A stretch of DNA of 56,692 bases from an uncultured Dorea sp. (GTDB taxonomy: Bacteria; Bacillota; Clostridia; Lachnospirales; Lachnospiraceae): assembly GCA_910578455.1 (NCBI GenBank), contig CAJTQA010000019.1:1-56692 (forward strand), written 5' to 3'. The notes beneath the pieces are model-generated. The model ran no database searches. It was not told where the DNA came from and worked only from the letters and a program-made list of their open reading frames with translations. Shown here one piece after another: positions 50,288-56,692 of the stretch. Position 1 is the first letter of the stretch; each line of letters starts with the position of its first letter. The translations under genes were made by a program, and so were the position numbers.

Positions 50288-53200
50288 ATGGAAAAAATCT
50301 TGAAACGGTTACCGACAGCGATTCTTGCTATAGTGACCGTATTTACAACCTTGCCTGTCACACAGACACATGCCGCTGATTCCGTCTACACTCATTCAGA
50401 CGGTCACGCAGGTACGGTTGTCAAAGTGACAGACGGCGGCTCAAAGGAATCCACTTTTGAAGAGGGGTGGCTGAAAGCTGACGGAAAGACCGCCTATTGT
50501 ATCCAACTTGGCGAAGCGTTCCAATCTGGATACAAGACACGGAAGAACGCTACAGAACGGTTGAGCGAAGCGCAGATTAATGACGTGGCTCTCAATCTGG
50601 AATATGTCAAGAAGCATACGAAAAATTATTCTGCTGAACAGGCTTACCTGCTCCAACAGTGTACTGTATGGCGCAGGTTAAGCGTTCATTTAGGCTGGGG
50701 ATATAAAAATACGCATGTTGCCTATGATGAAATCCCCAAAAGTGAGCAGAATGAACTCTATGCCAATGCAAAAACTTTTGCCAAAGAAAACAAAAACCGT
50801 TATGATTGCGGCGGTTATATTTATACGGGTGAGGGGCAGGACTTAGGGCAGTTCTGGGCGAAACTGGCGGCGGGAAATGGGAACTTACAGAAAATCTCTG
50901 CAAACACAGGTATCACCAGCGGAAATGACTGTTATTCCCTCTCTGGTGCTGTCTATGGGGTTTATTCTGACGAAAGCTGTACGAAGTCTGCTGCTACTCT
51001 TACCACAGACGGAAACGGAAATACAAATACAGTGGAACTCCGAGCCGGAACATATTATGTGAAAGAGACAAAAGCTCCAAAGGGATTCCAGCTTGATAAG
51101 ACCGTCCATACCCTTACGGTCAAGGCAGGTGAAACTACTACTTTAAAGGTCAGTGATATGCCAAAGGCCACGGATACACAGATTGAGCTTTTCAAGCTGG
51201 ATATGGATACTGCAAAAGGTATTCCACAGGGCAATGCTGCCTTAGAGGGCGCAGAGTTTGTCTGGAATTATTACGACGGGTATTATACCAGAGACAATCT
51301 CCCATCAGCACCAACACGCACATGGACGACACGGACAAAAGCGGAGAAAGGCAGCGACGGTACAACCCACTATATTACACGGTTAGCAGATTCCTATAAA
51401 GTATCTGGCGACAGCTTTTATACACAGAATAGCTCTATCTGTCTGCCGCTTGGAACAATCACTGTAAAAGAAAAAACAGCTCCCAACGGCTATCTGCTGG
51501 ACGGTGCATATTTGCAGGTAAATGGTACTTCTGAACGGGTAACAGGCGTATATGCGGCACAGATAACAGAGAATGGAGAGCTTGCAACACTAAGCGGCGG
51601 CAACCGTTATTCCATATCGGACAAGGTTATCCGTGGCGGCGTGAAAATCCAGAAACGAGACCTTGAAACAAAAGAAACGAAACCACAGGGCGGCGCAACT
51701 TTCAGAGATACAGCCTTTGCCATCACTTCCCTGAATGTCAATCCCGTGCTGGTTGACGGGAAGTTATATCAGAAGAATGAAGTGGTAAAGACAATCCATA
51801 CAGGGATTGACGGTATCGCCGCAACTGCCGCTGATACACTCCCCTACGGTCATTACAGGCTTGAGGAAACAACGTCGCCGGAGGGGTATCTGCTGGACGG
51901 TGCGGTTTCCCGTGAGTTTGCCATTGTAAATAACGGGGAAATGGTAGATTTGACATCAGCGGAACAATCTGTTTATAACCAGATAAAGCGAGGGGATATT
52001 GAGGGCGTAAAAATCGGTTCTGGCACACATAAGCGGCTTTCCAACGTACCGTTTAAAATTACCAGCAAAACTACAGGGGAAAGTCATAGGATTGTAACCG
52101 ATAAAAACGGTCAGTTTTCTACTGCCGCTGACTGGATTTCCCACAAGAAAAATACCAATGCCGGAAAATCCAGCGAGGACGGTATCTGGTTCGGAACGTC
52201 AGAGCCGGACGACAACAAAGGTGCGCTGCCCTATGATACATACGAGATAGAGGAACTCCGCTGTGATTCCAACAAAGGATTGACGTTGATTCCAGCCTTT
52301 GATGTGGTGGTATCCAGAAATAAGGTTGTAATTGACTTGGGAACGCTGACCGACGAATACGAGCCGGAGCTTTCGATTCACACAACCGCTGCGGATAAGG
52401 CTACCGGGGAAAAATCCATCATTGCAGGTAAGAAAGTGACGATTGTTGATACGGTTTCTTTGGACGGGTTAAAGAAAGGCACAAAATACCAGCTCAAAGG
52501 CTGGGAAATGGTGAAGTCTGAAAATGCGGAACTTCTGATTGACGGAAAATCTGTAGAAAATGACCTTACATTCACCGCAAAGGATTCTAAGATGGAAGTC
52601 CAGATTGCTTTTACATTCAATGCCAGTGCGCTTGCCGGAAAAGAGCTGGTAACTTTTGAGGAACTATACGGCGTAACGAATCCTGATGAGCCGGTTAAAG
52701 TAGCGGAGCATAAAGACATTGAGGACGACGGGCAGACGGTGACGATTAAGGAACGTGTGATAGATATTCATACAAAGGCTTGCGATAAAGTGACAGGCGA
52801 CAAGATGATTCTTGCCAGCAAAGATATAACGATTGTTGATACAGTAGCGTTAGCTGGATTGGAAAAAGATACAAAATATCAGCTCAAAGGCTGGGAAATG
52901 GTAAGGTCTGAAAATACGGAACTTCTGATTGATGGAAAGCCTGTGGAGAATGACCTTACGTTTACCGCAGAGGATTCCGAAATGGAAATGCAGCTTTTCT
53001 TTACCTTTAATGCCAGTACGCTTGCTGGAAAGGAGCTTGTGACCTTTGAGGAATTATACGATGTGACGAATCCCGACGAGCCTGTTAAGGTGGCAGAACA
53101 TAAAGATATTGAAAATGACAGGCAGACCGTGACGATTACAGAGCGCATTATCACCATGTACACCAACGCTGCCGATAAAGTTACAGGTGAAAAGACAATC

Positions 53201-53710
53201 AAAGCCGGAAATGAGGTTACGATTGTAGATACTGTTACTTTAGATGGCATAGAAAAAGGCGTGAAATACCAGTTGAAAGGCTGGGAGATGATAAAATCTG
53301 AAAATGCAGAGCTTATCATTAATGGCAAATGTGTAGAAAATGGCCTTACTTTTACCGCTACAGACAGCGCAATGGAAATTCAAATTGCCTTTACATTCAA
53401 TGCCAGCCAGCTTGCAGGAAAAGGACTTGTGACCTTTGAGGAATTGTACAACGTGACAAATCCTGACAAGCCTATCAAGGTAGCGGAACATAAGGACATT
53501 GAGGATAAAGGTCAGACGGTGAAAATGACAGGAAATCCCGATGAACCGACCATACCAGAATCCGGCACGCCGACAGGCAAGGGCAATCCGCCAAAGACGG
53601 GTGATACGACAAATCTTGCGCTCCTGTTTATCCTGCTTATCTTATCCGCTGCCGGACTGGTATTCACGGCATACAGGAAATATCGCAATATAAAAGCAAG
53701 CCATAATTAA
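50288..53710 (+). CDS. Sortase-anchored VaFE-repeat surface adhesin with thioester domain
   Basis: 1140 residues. ATG 50288 has AAAGGAG, then a Sec signal ending in THAADS (cut near residue 29). Next is a thioester (TQXA-like) domain with Cys in AYCIQLGEAFQSG and Gln in LLQQCTVWRRL; then about four SpaA/Cna-B type beta domains (TYYVKETKAPKGFQL, ITVKEKTAPNGYLLDG, YRLEETTSPEGYLLDG); then three VaFE repeats (LVTFEELYGVTNPDEPVKV, with EHKDIE tails). It ends in a NPPKTG sortase signal, a hydrophobic helix and a basic tail. It should be covalently linked to the wall and may bind host amines by its thioester. Typical for Tn1549/Tn916-like elements. Confidence 0.93.
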   Translation: MEKILKRLPTAILAIVTVFTTLPVTQTHAADSVYTHSDGHAGTVVKVTDGGSKESTFEEGWLKADGKTAYCIQLGEAFQSGYKTRKNATERLSEAQINDVALNLEYVKKHTKNYSAEQAYLLQQCTVWRRLSVHLGWGYKNTHVAYDEIPKSEQNELYANAKTFAKENKNRYDCGGYIYTGEGQDLGQFWAKLAAGNGNLQKISANTGITSGNDCYSLSGAVYGVYSDESCTKSAATLTTDGNGNTNTVELRAGTYYVKETKAPKGFQLDKTVHTLTVKAGETTTLKVSDMPKATDTQIELFKLDMDTAKGIPQGNAALEGAEFVWNYYDGYYTRDNLPSAPTRTWTTRTKAEKGSDGTTHYITRLADSYKVSGDSFYTQNSSICLPLGTITVKEKTAPNGYLLDGAYLQVNGTSERVTGVYAAQITENGELATLSGGNRYSISDKVIRGGVKIQKRDLETKETKPQGGATFRDTAFAITSLNVNPVLVDGKLYQKNEVVKTIHTGIDGIAATAADTLPYGHYRLEETTSPEGYLLDGAVSREFAIVNNGEMVDLTSAEQSVYNQIKRGDIEGVKIGSGTHKRLSNVPFKITSKTTGESHRIVTDKNGQFSTAADWISHKKNTNAGKSSEDGIWFGTSEPDDNKGALPYDTYEIEELRCDSNKGLTLIPAFDVVVSRNKVVIDLGTLTDEYEPELSIHTTAADKATGEKSIIAGKKVTIVDTVSLDGLKKGTKYQLKGWEMVKSENAELLIDGKSVENDLTFTAKDSKMEVQIAFTFNASALAGKELVTFEELYGVTNPDEPVKVAEHKDIEDDGQTVTIKERVIDIHTKACDKVTGDKMILASKDITIVDTVALAGLEKDTKYQLKGWEMVRSENTELLIDGKPVENDLTFTAEDSEMEMQLFFTFNASTLAGKELVTFEELYDVTNPDEPVKVAEHKDIENDRQTVTITERIITMYTNAADKVTGEKTIKAGNEVTIVDTVTLDGIEKGVKYQLKGWEMIKSENAELIINGKCVENGLTFTATDSAMEIQIAFTFNASQLAGKGLVTFEELYNVTNPDKPIKVAEHKDIEDKGQTVKMTGNPDEPTIPESGTPTGKGNPPKTGDTTNLALLFILLILSAAGLVFTAYRKYRNIKASHN
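52370..53530 (+). repeat. Three tandem VaFE-encoding repeats
   Basis: About 390-bp units starting near 52370, 52756 and 53146, each ending near a VAEHKDIE codon block. Nucleotide identity between the units is high enough to see by eye (for example CGATTGTTGATAC and TCAAAGGCTGGGAAATGGT), so repeat number may vary by recombination. Confidence 0.85.
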
Positions 53711-53728
53711 TACAGGAGGAATCAGCAT

Positions 53729-53758
53729 ATGAAATCCTGTTCTCGTTCGCCGCCTTGA
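53729..53758 (+). CDS. Nine-codon leader ORF
   Basis: ATG at 53729 with AGGAGGAA upstream, MKSCSRSPP and stop. It lies between the adhesin and the first DUF961 gene. Could be a translated leader; too short to judge otherwise. Confidence 0.4.
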   Translation: MKSCSRSPP

Positions 53759-53845
53759 AAATATATGGCTGCATAAAACACACAAACTGTTTCTTTTCAG
53801 TCAAGCGTCTTTTTGATTGGCTGGAAAAAACAGTACACAAGGGGA

Positions 53846-53866
53846 TTGGGGAGTGTAGCTCCCCAA
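53846..53866 (+). other. Perfect hairpin upstream of DUF961 genes
   Basis: TTGGGGAG (53846-53853), loop TGTAG, CTCCCCAA (53859-53866). No T-run follows, so it is not a canonical terminator. It lies 40 bp before the first DUF961 gene and may be a 5' stabilising or regulatory hairpin. Confidence 0.5.
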
Positions 53867-53906
53867 ATAGAGACATAGAAAATTAGAAAGAAAGAGGAAA
53901 ATATAT

Positions 53907-54221
53907 ATGGAATTAAAGCATGTTATCCCGAACATGGAAAAGACTTTCGGGAATCTGGAATTTGCAGGTGAGAACAAGGTAGAACAGCGGAGAATCAATG
54001 GGCGTATGGCTTTGATTTCTCGTAGCTACAACTTGTATTCGGACGTACAGCGAGCCGACGACATTATCGTGGTGCTGCCCGCTACCGCTGGGGAGAAGAA
54101 TTTTGAGGTCGAGGAAAAGGTACGGCTTGTCAATCCTAAGATTACCGCAGAGGGTTATAAAATCGGCAACCGTGGATTCACAAACTATATCTTGTCTGCT
54201 GACGATATGGTGAAAGCATAA
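53907..54221 (+). CDS. DUF961 protein (Tn916 Orf22/23-like, YdcP family)
   Basis: 104 residues. MELKHVIPNMEKTFGNLEFA and NGRMALISRSYNLYSDVQRA are typical. This family stands at the start of the transfer region of Tn916-like elements and its role in conjugation is not established. A ribosome site GAGGA precedes it. Next gene starts 16 bp later and belongs to the same family. Confidence 0.88.
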   Translation: MELKHVIPNMEKTFGNLEFAGENKVEQRRINGRMALISRSYNLYSDVQRADDIIVVLPATAGEKNFEVEEKVRLVNPKITAEGYKIGNRGFTNYILSADDMVKA

Positions 54222-54237
54222 GGAGGTATCAGAGATT

Positions 54238-54636
54238 ATGAGATTAGCAAATGGAATTATTATCGACAAGGAAAAGACATTCGGACTGCTTAAGTTTTCC
54301 GCATTGCGGCGTGAGGTGCATAAGCAGAATGAGGACGGAACGGTTTCTGAAGAAATCAAGGAACGCACTTACGATTTGAAATCCAGAGGACAGGGGCGCA
54401 TGATACAGGTGAGTATTCCGGCTGCCGTGCCGTTAAAGGAGTTTGATTATAATGCGGAGGTGGAGATTATCAATCCTGTAGCGGATACGGTGGCGACGGC
54501 TACGTTTCAGGGGGCAGACGTGGATTGGTATATCAAGGCGGAGGATATTGTCTTGAAAAATAAAGACGGACATTCAACGGGAAATCTACAGAATCCTAAT
54601 CCGCATGAAAAAAGGGAAATTAAGAATCCTAAATAA
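54238..54636 (+). CDS. Second DUF961 protein
   Basis: 132 residues. Shares MRLANGIIIDKEKTFGLLKF and VEIINPVADTVATATFQGAD with the family, plus an insert (HKQNEDGTVSEEIKERTYDL) missing from the first copy. In Tn916-like elements two adjacent DUF961 genes are normal. Ends with a Lys/Asn-rich tail. Ribosome site AAGGAGG precedes it. Part of its insert sequence occurs again at 55350-55391. Confidence 0.88.
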   Translation: MRLANGIIIDKEKTFGLLKFSALRREVHKQNEDGTVSEEIKERTYDLKSRGQGRMIQVSIPAAVPLKEFDYNAEVEIINPVADTVATATFQGADVDWYIKAEDIVLKNKDGHSTGNLQNPNPHEKREIKNPK

Positions 54637-54703
54637 GCATTGCCTATACGATAATATTCTGATAAAATTAGGATAAAATAAACAGAAAAGGAGTGCTTGG
54701 ATT

Positions 54704-54964
54704 ATGATACAAATTCGACCTGTTTCTGACCTTAGAAATAAATTTCCGGAAATTGAAACCATCGTAAACAGCGGAAAACCTGTTTATCTTACAAAGAATG
54801 GTTACGGAGCTATGGTAGTTTTGAGTTTGGAGGAATACGCAAATCTGACAGATGATATAGAGATGAAACTTGACGAAGCCGACAGGCAGGCGGCAATGAC
54901 GGAAGAAAGGCTTTCCCATGAAACCGTATTCGGCAATGTAAGGAGTACGATACATGGAAAATAA
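54704..54964 (+). CDS. Phd/YefM-family antitoxin
   Basis: 86 residues. MIQIRPVSDLRNKFPEIETI and SGKPVYLTKNGYGAMVVLSL, then YANL, are the classic Phd DNA-binding fold that neutralises a RelE/ParE toxin and represses the operon. Ribosome site AAAGGAG. It overlaps the toxin start by 11 bp, so the two are coupled. The pair probably stabilises the mobile element. Confidence 0.92.
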   Translation: MIQIRPVSDLRNKFPEIETIVNSGKPVYLTKNGYGAMVVLSLEEYANLTDDIEMKLDEADRQAAMTEERLSHETVFGNVRSTIHGK

Positions 54965-55268
54965 AGTTTATCATCTTCGTTATCTGCCGATTTTTGAACA
55001 GGATTTAATCAGTACAGCGAGTTACATCACCAATGTTTTAAAGAATGAGGACGCTGCGTTGCGTTTGATTGATGATGTAGAGGCGGCGATTCTGGAAAGA
55101 CTGAATAATCCTGTTGCTTATGAACCATATATTTCCGCAAAAAAGAGAGACTATCCGTATTATAGAATCTATGTGAGAAATTACGTTATTTATTATGTGG
55201 TGGTTGGTGATGTAATGGAAGTACGGCGCTTGCTGTATGGTGCTAGAGATACAGATAAGCATTTATAA
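54954..55268 (+). CDS. RelE/ParE-family toxin
   Basis: 104 residues. The fold markers are LRYLPIFEQDLISTASYI at the start, ALRLIDDVEAAILERLNNP, and YPYYRIYVRNYVIYYVVVGD with MEVRRLLYGARD at the end. ParE-like toxins act on gyrase and RelE-like on mRNA at the ribosome; the target is not decided by sequence. It pairs with the antitoxin upstream. Confidence 0.92.
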   Translation: MENKVYHLRYLPIFEQDLISTASYITNVLKNEDAALRLIDDVEAAILERLNNPVAYEPYISAKKRDYPYYRIYVRNYVIYYVVVGDVMEVRRLLYGARDTDKHL

Positions 55269-55349
55269 TTTGTTCGCTCAATCTGATAATAGAAGCATAA
55301 GCAGTTAGTCTTGATGATTAGCAGCTTTTCTTAGCGATATAAAGTATAT

Positions 55350-55391
55350 AAGCAGATGACGACGGAACGGTTTCTGAAAAAATCAAGAACA
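55350..55391 (+). repeat. Relic of a DUF961 gene fragment
   Basis: About 42 bases (TAAGCAGATGACGACGGAAC ... ATCAAGAAC) closely match 54321-54364 in the second DUF961 gene (TAAGCAGAATGAGGACGGAA ... ATCAAGGAAC), with small indels. It has no open frame of its own. It suggests that a homologous gene stood here and was overwritten when the toxin-antitoxin segment was inserted or duplicated. Confidence 0.7.
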
Positions 55392-55405
55392 TACCTATAT
55401 TTACA

Positions 55406-55434
55406 TTGTGTCTAATATTTGAAAGTGATATAAT
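55406..55434 (+). promoter_or_regulatory. Promoter of the membrane-anchored unknown gene
   Basis: -35 TTGTGT (55406-55411), 17 bp, -10 TATAAT (55429-55434). The gene starts 31 bases downstream with AAGGAGA as ribosome site. Confidence 0.65.
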
Positions 55435-55464
55435 TGATAAAAATATTCTAAGGAGACAATATAT

Positions 55465-56241
55465 ATGGAATTATTTGATTTCTTAAAAGTCAATTGGGTC
55501 AATCTTGGTTTGATTTTGGTGGGATTATCTGCCGTATGGATTTATAAAATGCAGGAAAAAGGGAAATTACGTGATGCAGCTTGCATGATTGTATTACAAA
55601 TAAATGAACTTCAAAAGCGTGTACAGGAAATTCAATCTTACATAACTAATCAAGGATTAAATTTAACTGCGTTTTATGAATCACTTCCTTTAATTGACGT
55701 TAATTATTGGAACAATTATAAGCATTTATTTGTTCGTAAAATAGATAATAAAAGTTACGATAGTATAAATAAGTTTTATCAGTATGTTACTTCCATGCAA
55801 GAACAACAGGAATTATTACGCAATCTACAAAGGAATTATTTCTATGTAAAGCAAAATGCTATATGCAATGTGGAAATTTCATTTATAATTGAAACATTGA
55901 AAGAGGTTGATTGTAGCTCCGTTTCTAGCAATCAATTACAATCCTTTTTTCAAGAGGTTTCTACAGCAAGTGCCGAAAAACAATCAGAGATTTTTACTAA
56001 TTTAGTTAAGCAGATTGAGCAAAATAATCCTGATATAGATATGGGCAGATTTTGGAGTATTTATCAAAGTAAACGAAAGAGATTTATATCTATTACTAAC
56101 GGGGATTCTTTAACGCCATATACGCCTGAACAAATTTCGTCAACACTACAGTCACTTTTAAAGCAATATGCTCTATTAGAAATCGCAGGAATTGAAGGGT
56201 ATCGAACACTTTGTAAAATAGCTAAAATGATAAATAAATAA
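55465..56241 (+). CDS. Membrane-anchored protein of unknown function
   Basis: 258 residues. One N-terminal membrane helix (residues about 11-28, WVNLGLILVGLSAVWIY) with the short N-terminus outside or inside unknown; the rest is cytosolic, charged and helical, with coiled-coil potential at DAACMIVLQINELQKRVQEI. No domain recognised. It is strongly AT-rich (many AAT/TTA codons), unlike the conjugation genes. Its own promoter and terminator mark it as a separate transcription unit, so it is a cargo gene of the element. A defence role is possible but nothing in the sequence shows it. Confidence 0.8.
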   Translation: MELFDFLKVNWVNLGLILVGLSAVWIYKMQEKGKLRDAACMIVLQINELQKRVQEIQSYITNQGLNLTAFYESLPLIDVNYWNNYKHLFVRKIDNKSYDSINKFYQYVTSMQEQQELLRNLQRNYFYVKQNAICNVEISFIIETLKEVDCSSVSSNQLQSFFQEVSTASAEKQSEIFTNLVKQIEQNNPDIDMGRFWSIYQSKRKRFISITNGDSLTPYTPEQISSTLQSLLKQYALLEIAGIEGYRTLCKIAKMINK

Positions 56242-56250
56242 CATATAAGT

Positions 56251-56284
56251 AAGCAGCAGATTTTACAGGATTTGCTGCTTTTTT
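56251..56284 (+). terminator. Terminator of the membrane-anchored unknown gene
   Basis: AAGCAGCA (56251-56258) pairs with TGCTGCTT (56273-56280), and a run of T follows to 56284. Confidence 0.8.
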
Positions 56285-56302
56285 CATGGAAAGGAAAAGA
56301 TT

Positions 56303-56359
56303 ATGCAATTATTTAAAAGGAAAGGAAATCGTATCAGAGCTAGTGCACTGTATCATTGA
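56303..56359 (+). pseudogene. Start of an FtsK/TcpA-like coupling-protein gene, cut by an IS element
   Basis: Eighteen codons, MQLFKRKGNRIRASALYH and stop, with GGAAAGG upstream. The first 14 residues resemble the start of Tn916 Orf21 (FtsK/TcpA-type DNA translocase, RGKRIRPSG). The frame is lost where the sequence enters an IS630-type end, near a TA dinucleotide at 56341-56342. The rest of the gene would lie beyond the IS, outside the window. Identification rests on a short match. Confidence 0.55.
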
Positions 56360-56383
56360 TTTTTAGCATATCTGTCACCTCTA

Positions 56384-56692
56384 TTATGAGGTGGCATATG
56401 AAATTATCGGATAAAGTGATATCAGCTTTTCTCTGGCATCTCCTGTTTGGAAATGCCACCGTATTTTGGCTCCATCACGATTGCGCTCCGTTTCCCATGC
56501 AGACAGTTCGTTTTTAAGTCTGGCGATTGTATCTATACGGCGTGACAGGCATTGGCGTGTCATTACATTAAGTTCAATTTCGGCCATGTCAAGCCAGCTT
56601 CCATGCTTGGGCGTATAATGGATTTCCAGGCGCTTTATAATCCTTCTCGCTTCAGCTGGCGGAAACGCTTTGTAAAGGGACGCAGCTTTATG
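56384..56692 (-). mobile_element. IS630-family transposase, C-terminal part
   Basis: Open frame on the minus strand running to the window edge, about 102 residues. The block EIHYTPKHGSWLDMAEIELN followed by VMTRQCLSRRIDTIARLKNE is the DDE-superfamily C-terminal domain of IS630 transposases (conserved Glu in WLDMAEIE-type motif). The Met at 56587 is internal and not the start. The element's outer end should lie near 56343. Confidence 0.85.

Noticed and set aside
50288..53710. CRISPR-like or simple DNA repeat array
   Set aside because: The repeats are about 390 bp, coding and in frame, and are protein-domain repeats. No CRISPR array was found anywhere in the window.

Overview
The window (about 57 kb, moderately GC-rich until about 49.7 kb, then visibly AT-richer) looks like a chromosomal piece of an anaerobic gut Firmicute, most likely a Lachnospiraceae/Clostridium XIVa species. 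The evidence is clostridial-type AGGAGG ribosome sites, lipoproteins with Firmicutes lipoboxes, a B12-independent glycyl-radical propanediol microcompartment, and a Tn916/Tn1549-like conjugative element with a sortase-anchored VaFE adhesin. The species cannot be fixed from this sequence alone.

Layout. 0.2-2.8 kb: AraC-type regulator, HflX GTPase, TPR lipoprotein. 2.8-7.6 kb: metal homeostasis, with a CadC-like ArsR repressor, a complete ZntA/CadA-type P-type ATPase with a His-rich N-terminus, and a second ATPase whose CPC metal motif is replaced by SPG. 7.6-13.3 kb: housekeeping (GT51 transglycosylase, Ung, HisF, HisH, an OmpR/HK two-component pair) and tmRNA. 13.3-22.4 kb: an intact operon for a sugar ABC transporter (two permeases, ATPase, binding lipoprotein) plus fucK, fucI and fucU. 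A divergent-region LacI regulator at 22.7-23.7 kb has several palindromic operators around it. 23.9-26.4 kb: small lipoprotein, aldo/keto reductase, PfkB kinase. 26.6-39.9 kb: a complete fucose/rhamnose-type glycyl-radical microcompartment (GRM5-like) with its DeoR regulator.

How it works together. L-fucose is imported, then mutarotated (FucU), isomerised (FucI) and phosphorylated (FucK) in the cytosol. FucA, carrying a C-terminal encapsulation peptide, would cleave fuculose-1-phosphate at or in the microcompartment to DHAP and L-lactaldehyde. An encapsulated zinc alcohol dehydrogenase can reduce lactaldehyde to 1,2-propanediol. The glycyl radical dehydratase with its activase makes propionaldehyde, and CoA-acylating PduP-like and PduL enzymes turn this into propionyl-phosphate. 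The shell is made from four BMC-H proteins, an EutS/PduU-like protein, a BMC-T with a probable Fe-S cysteine and one pentamer. A PduS-like flavin/Fe-S protein probably moves electrons. Two sigma-A-like promoters split the locus into GRE-activase-EutS-EutP and fucA-to-deoR units.

40-49.7 kb: PHP phosphoesterase, orphan ParA, a decayed Rpn nuclease gene, and a second LacI-controlled sugar operon (isomerase, DUF2291 protein, ABC ATPase, permease, RbsD, RbsK, FGGY kinase) that is visibly rotting: two deletions, one of which fused isomerase to DUF2291 and removed the binding protein, plus one frameshift in the ATPase and one in the permease. A 143-bp palindromic repeat sits inside it. 50-56.7 kb: one end of an integrative conjugative element with a 1140-residue thioester/SpaA/VaFE surface protein, two DUF961 proteins, a Phd/ParE toxin-antitoxin module inserted beside a relic of a third DUF961 copy, a membrane-anchored unknown, and the start of an FtsK/TcpA-like coupling gene cut off by an IS630-family element that runs off the window edge.
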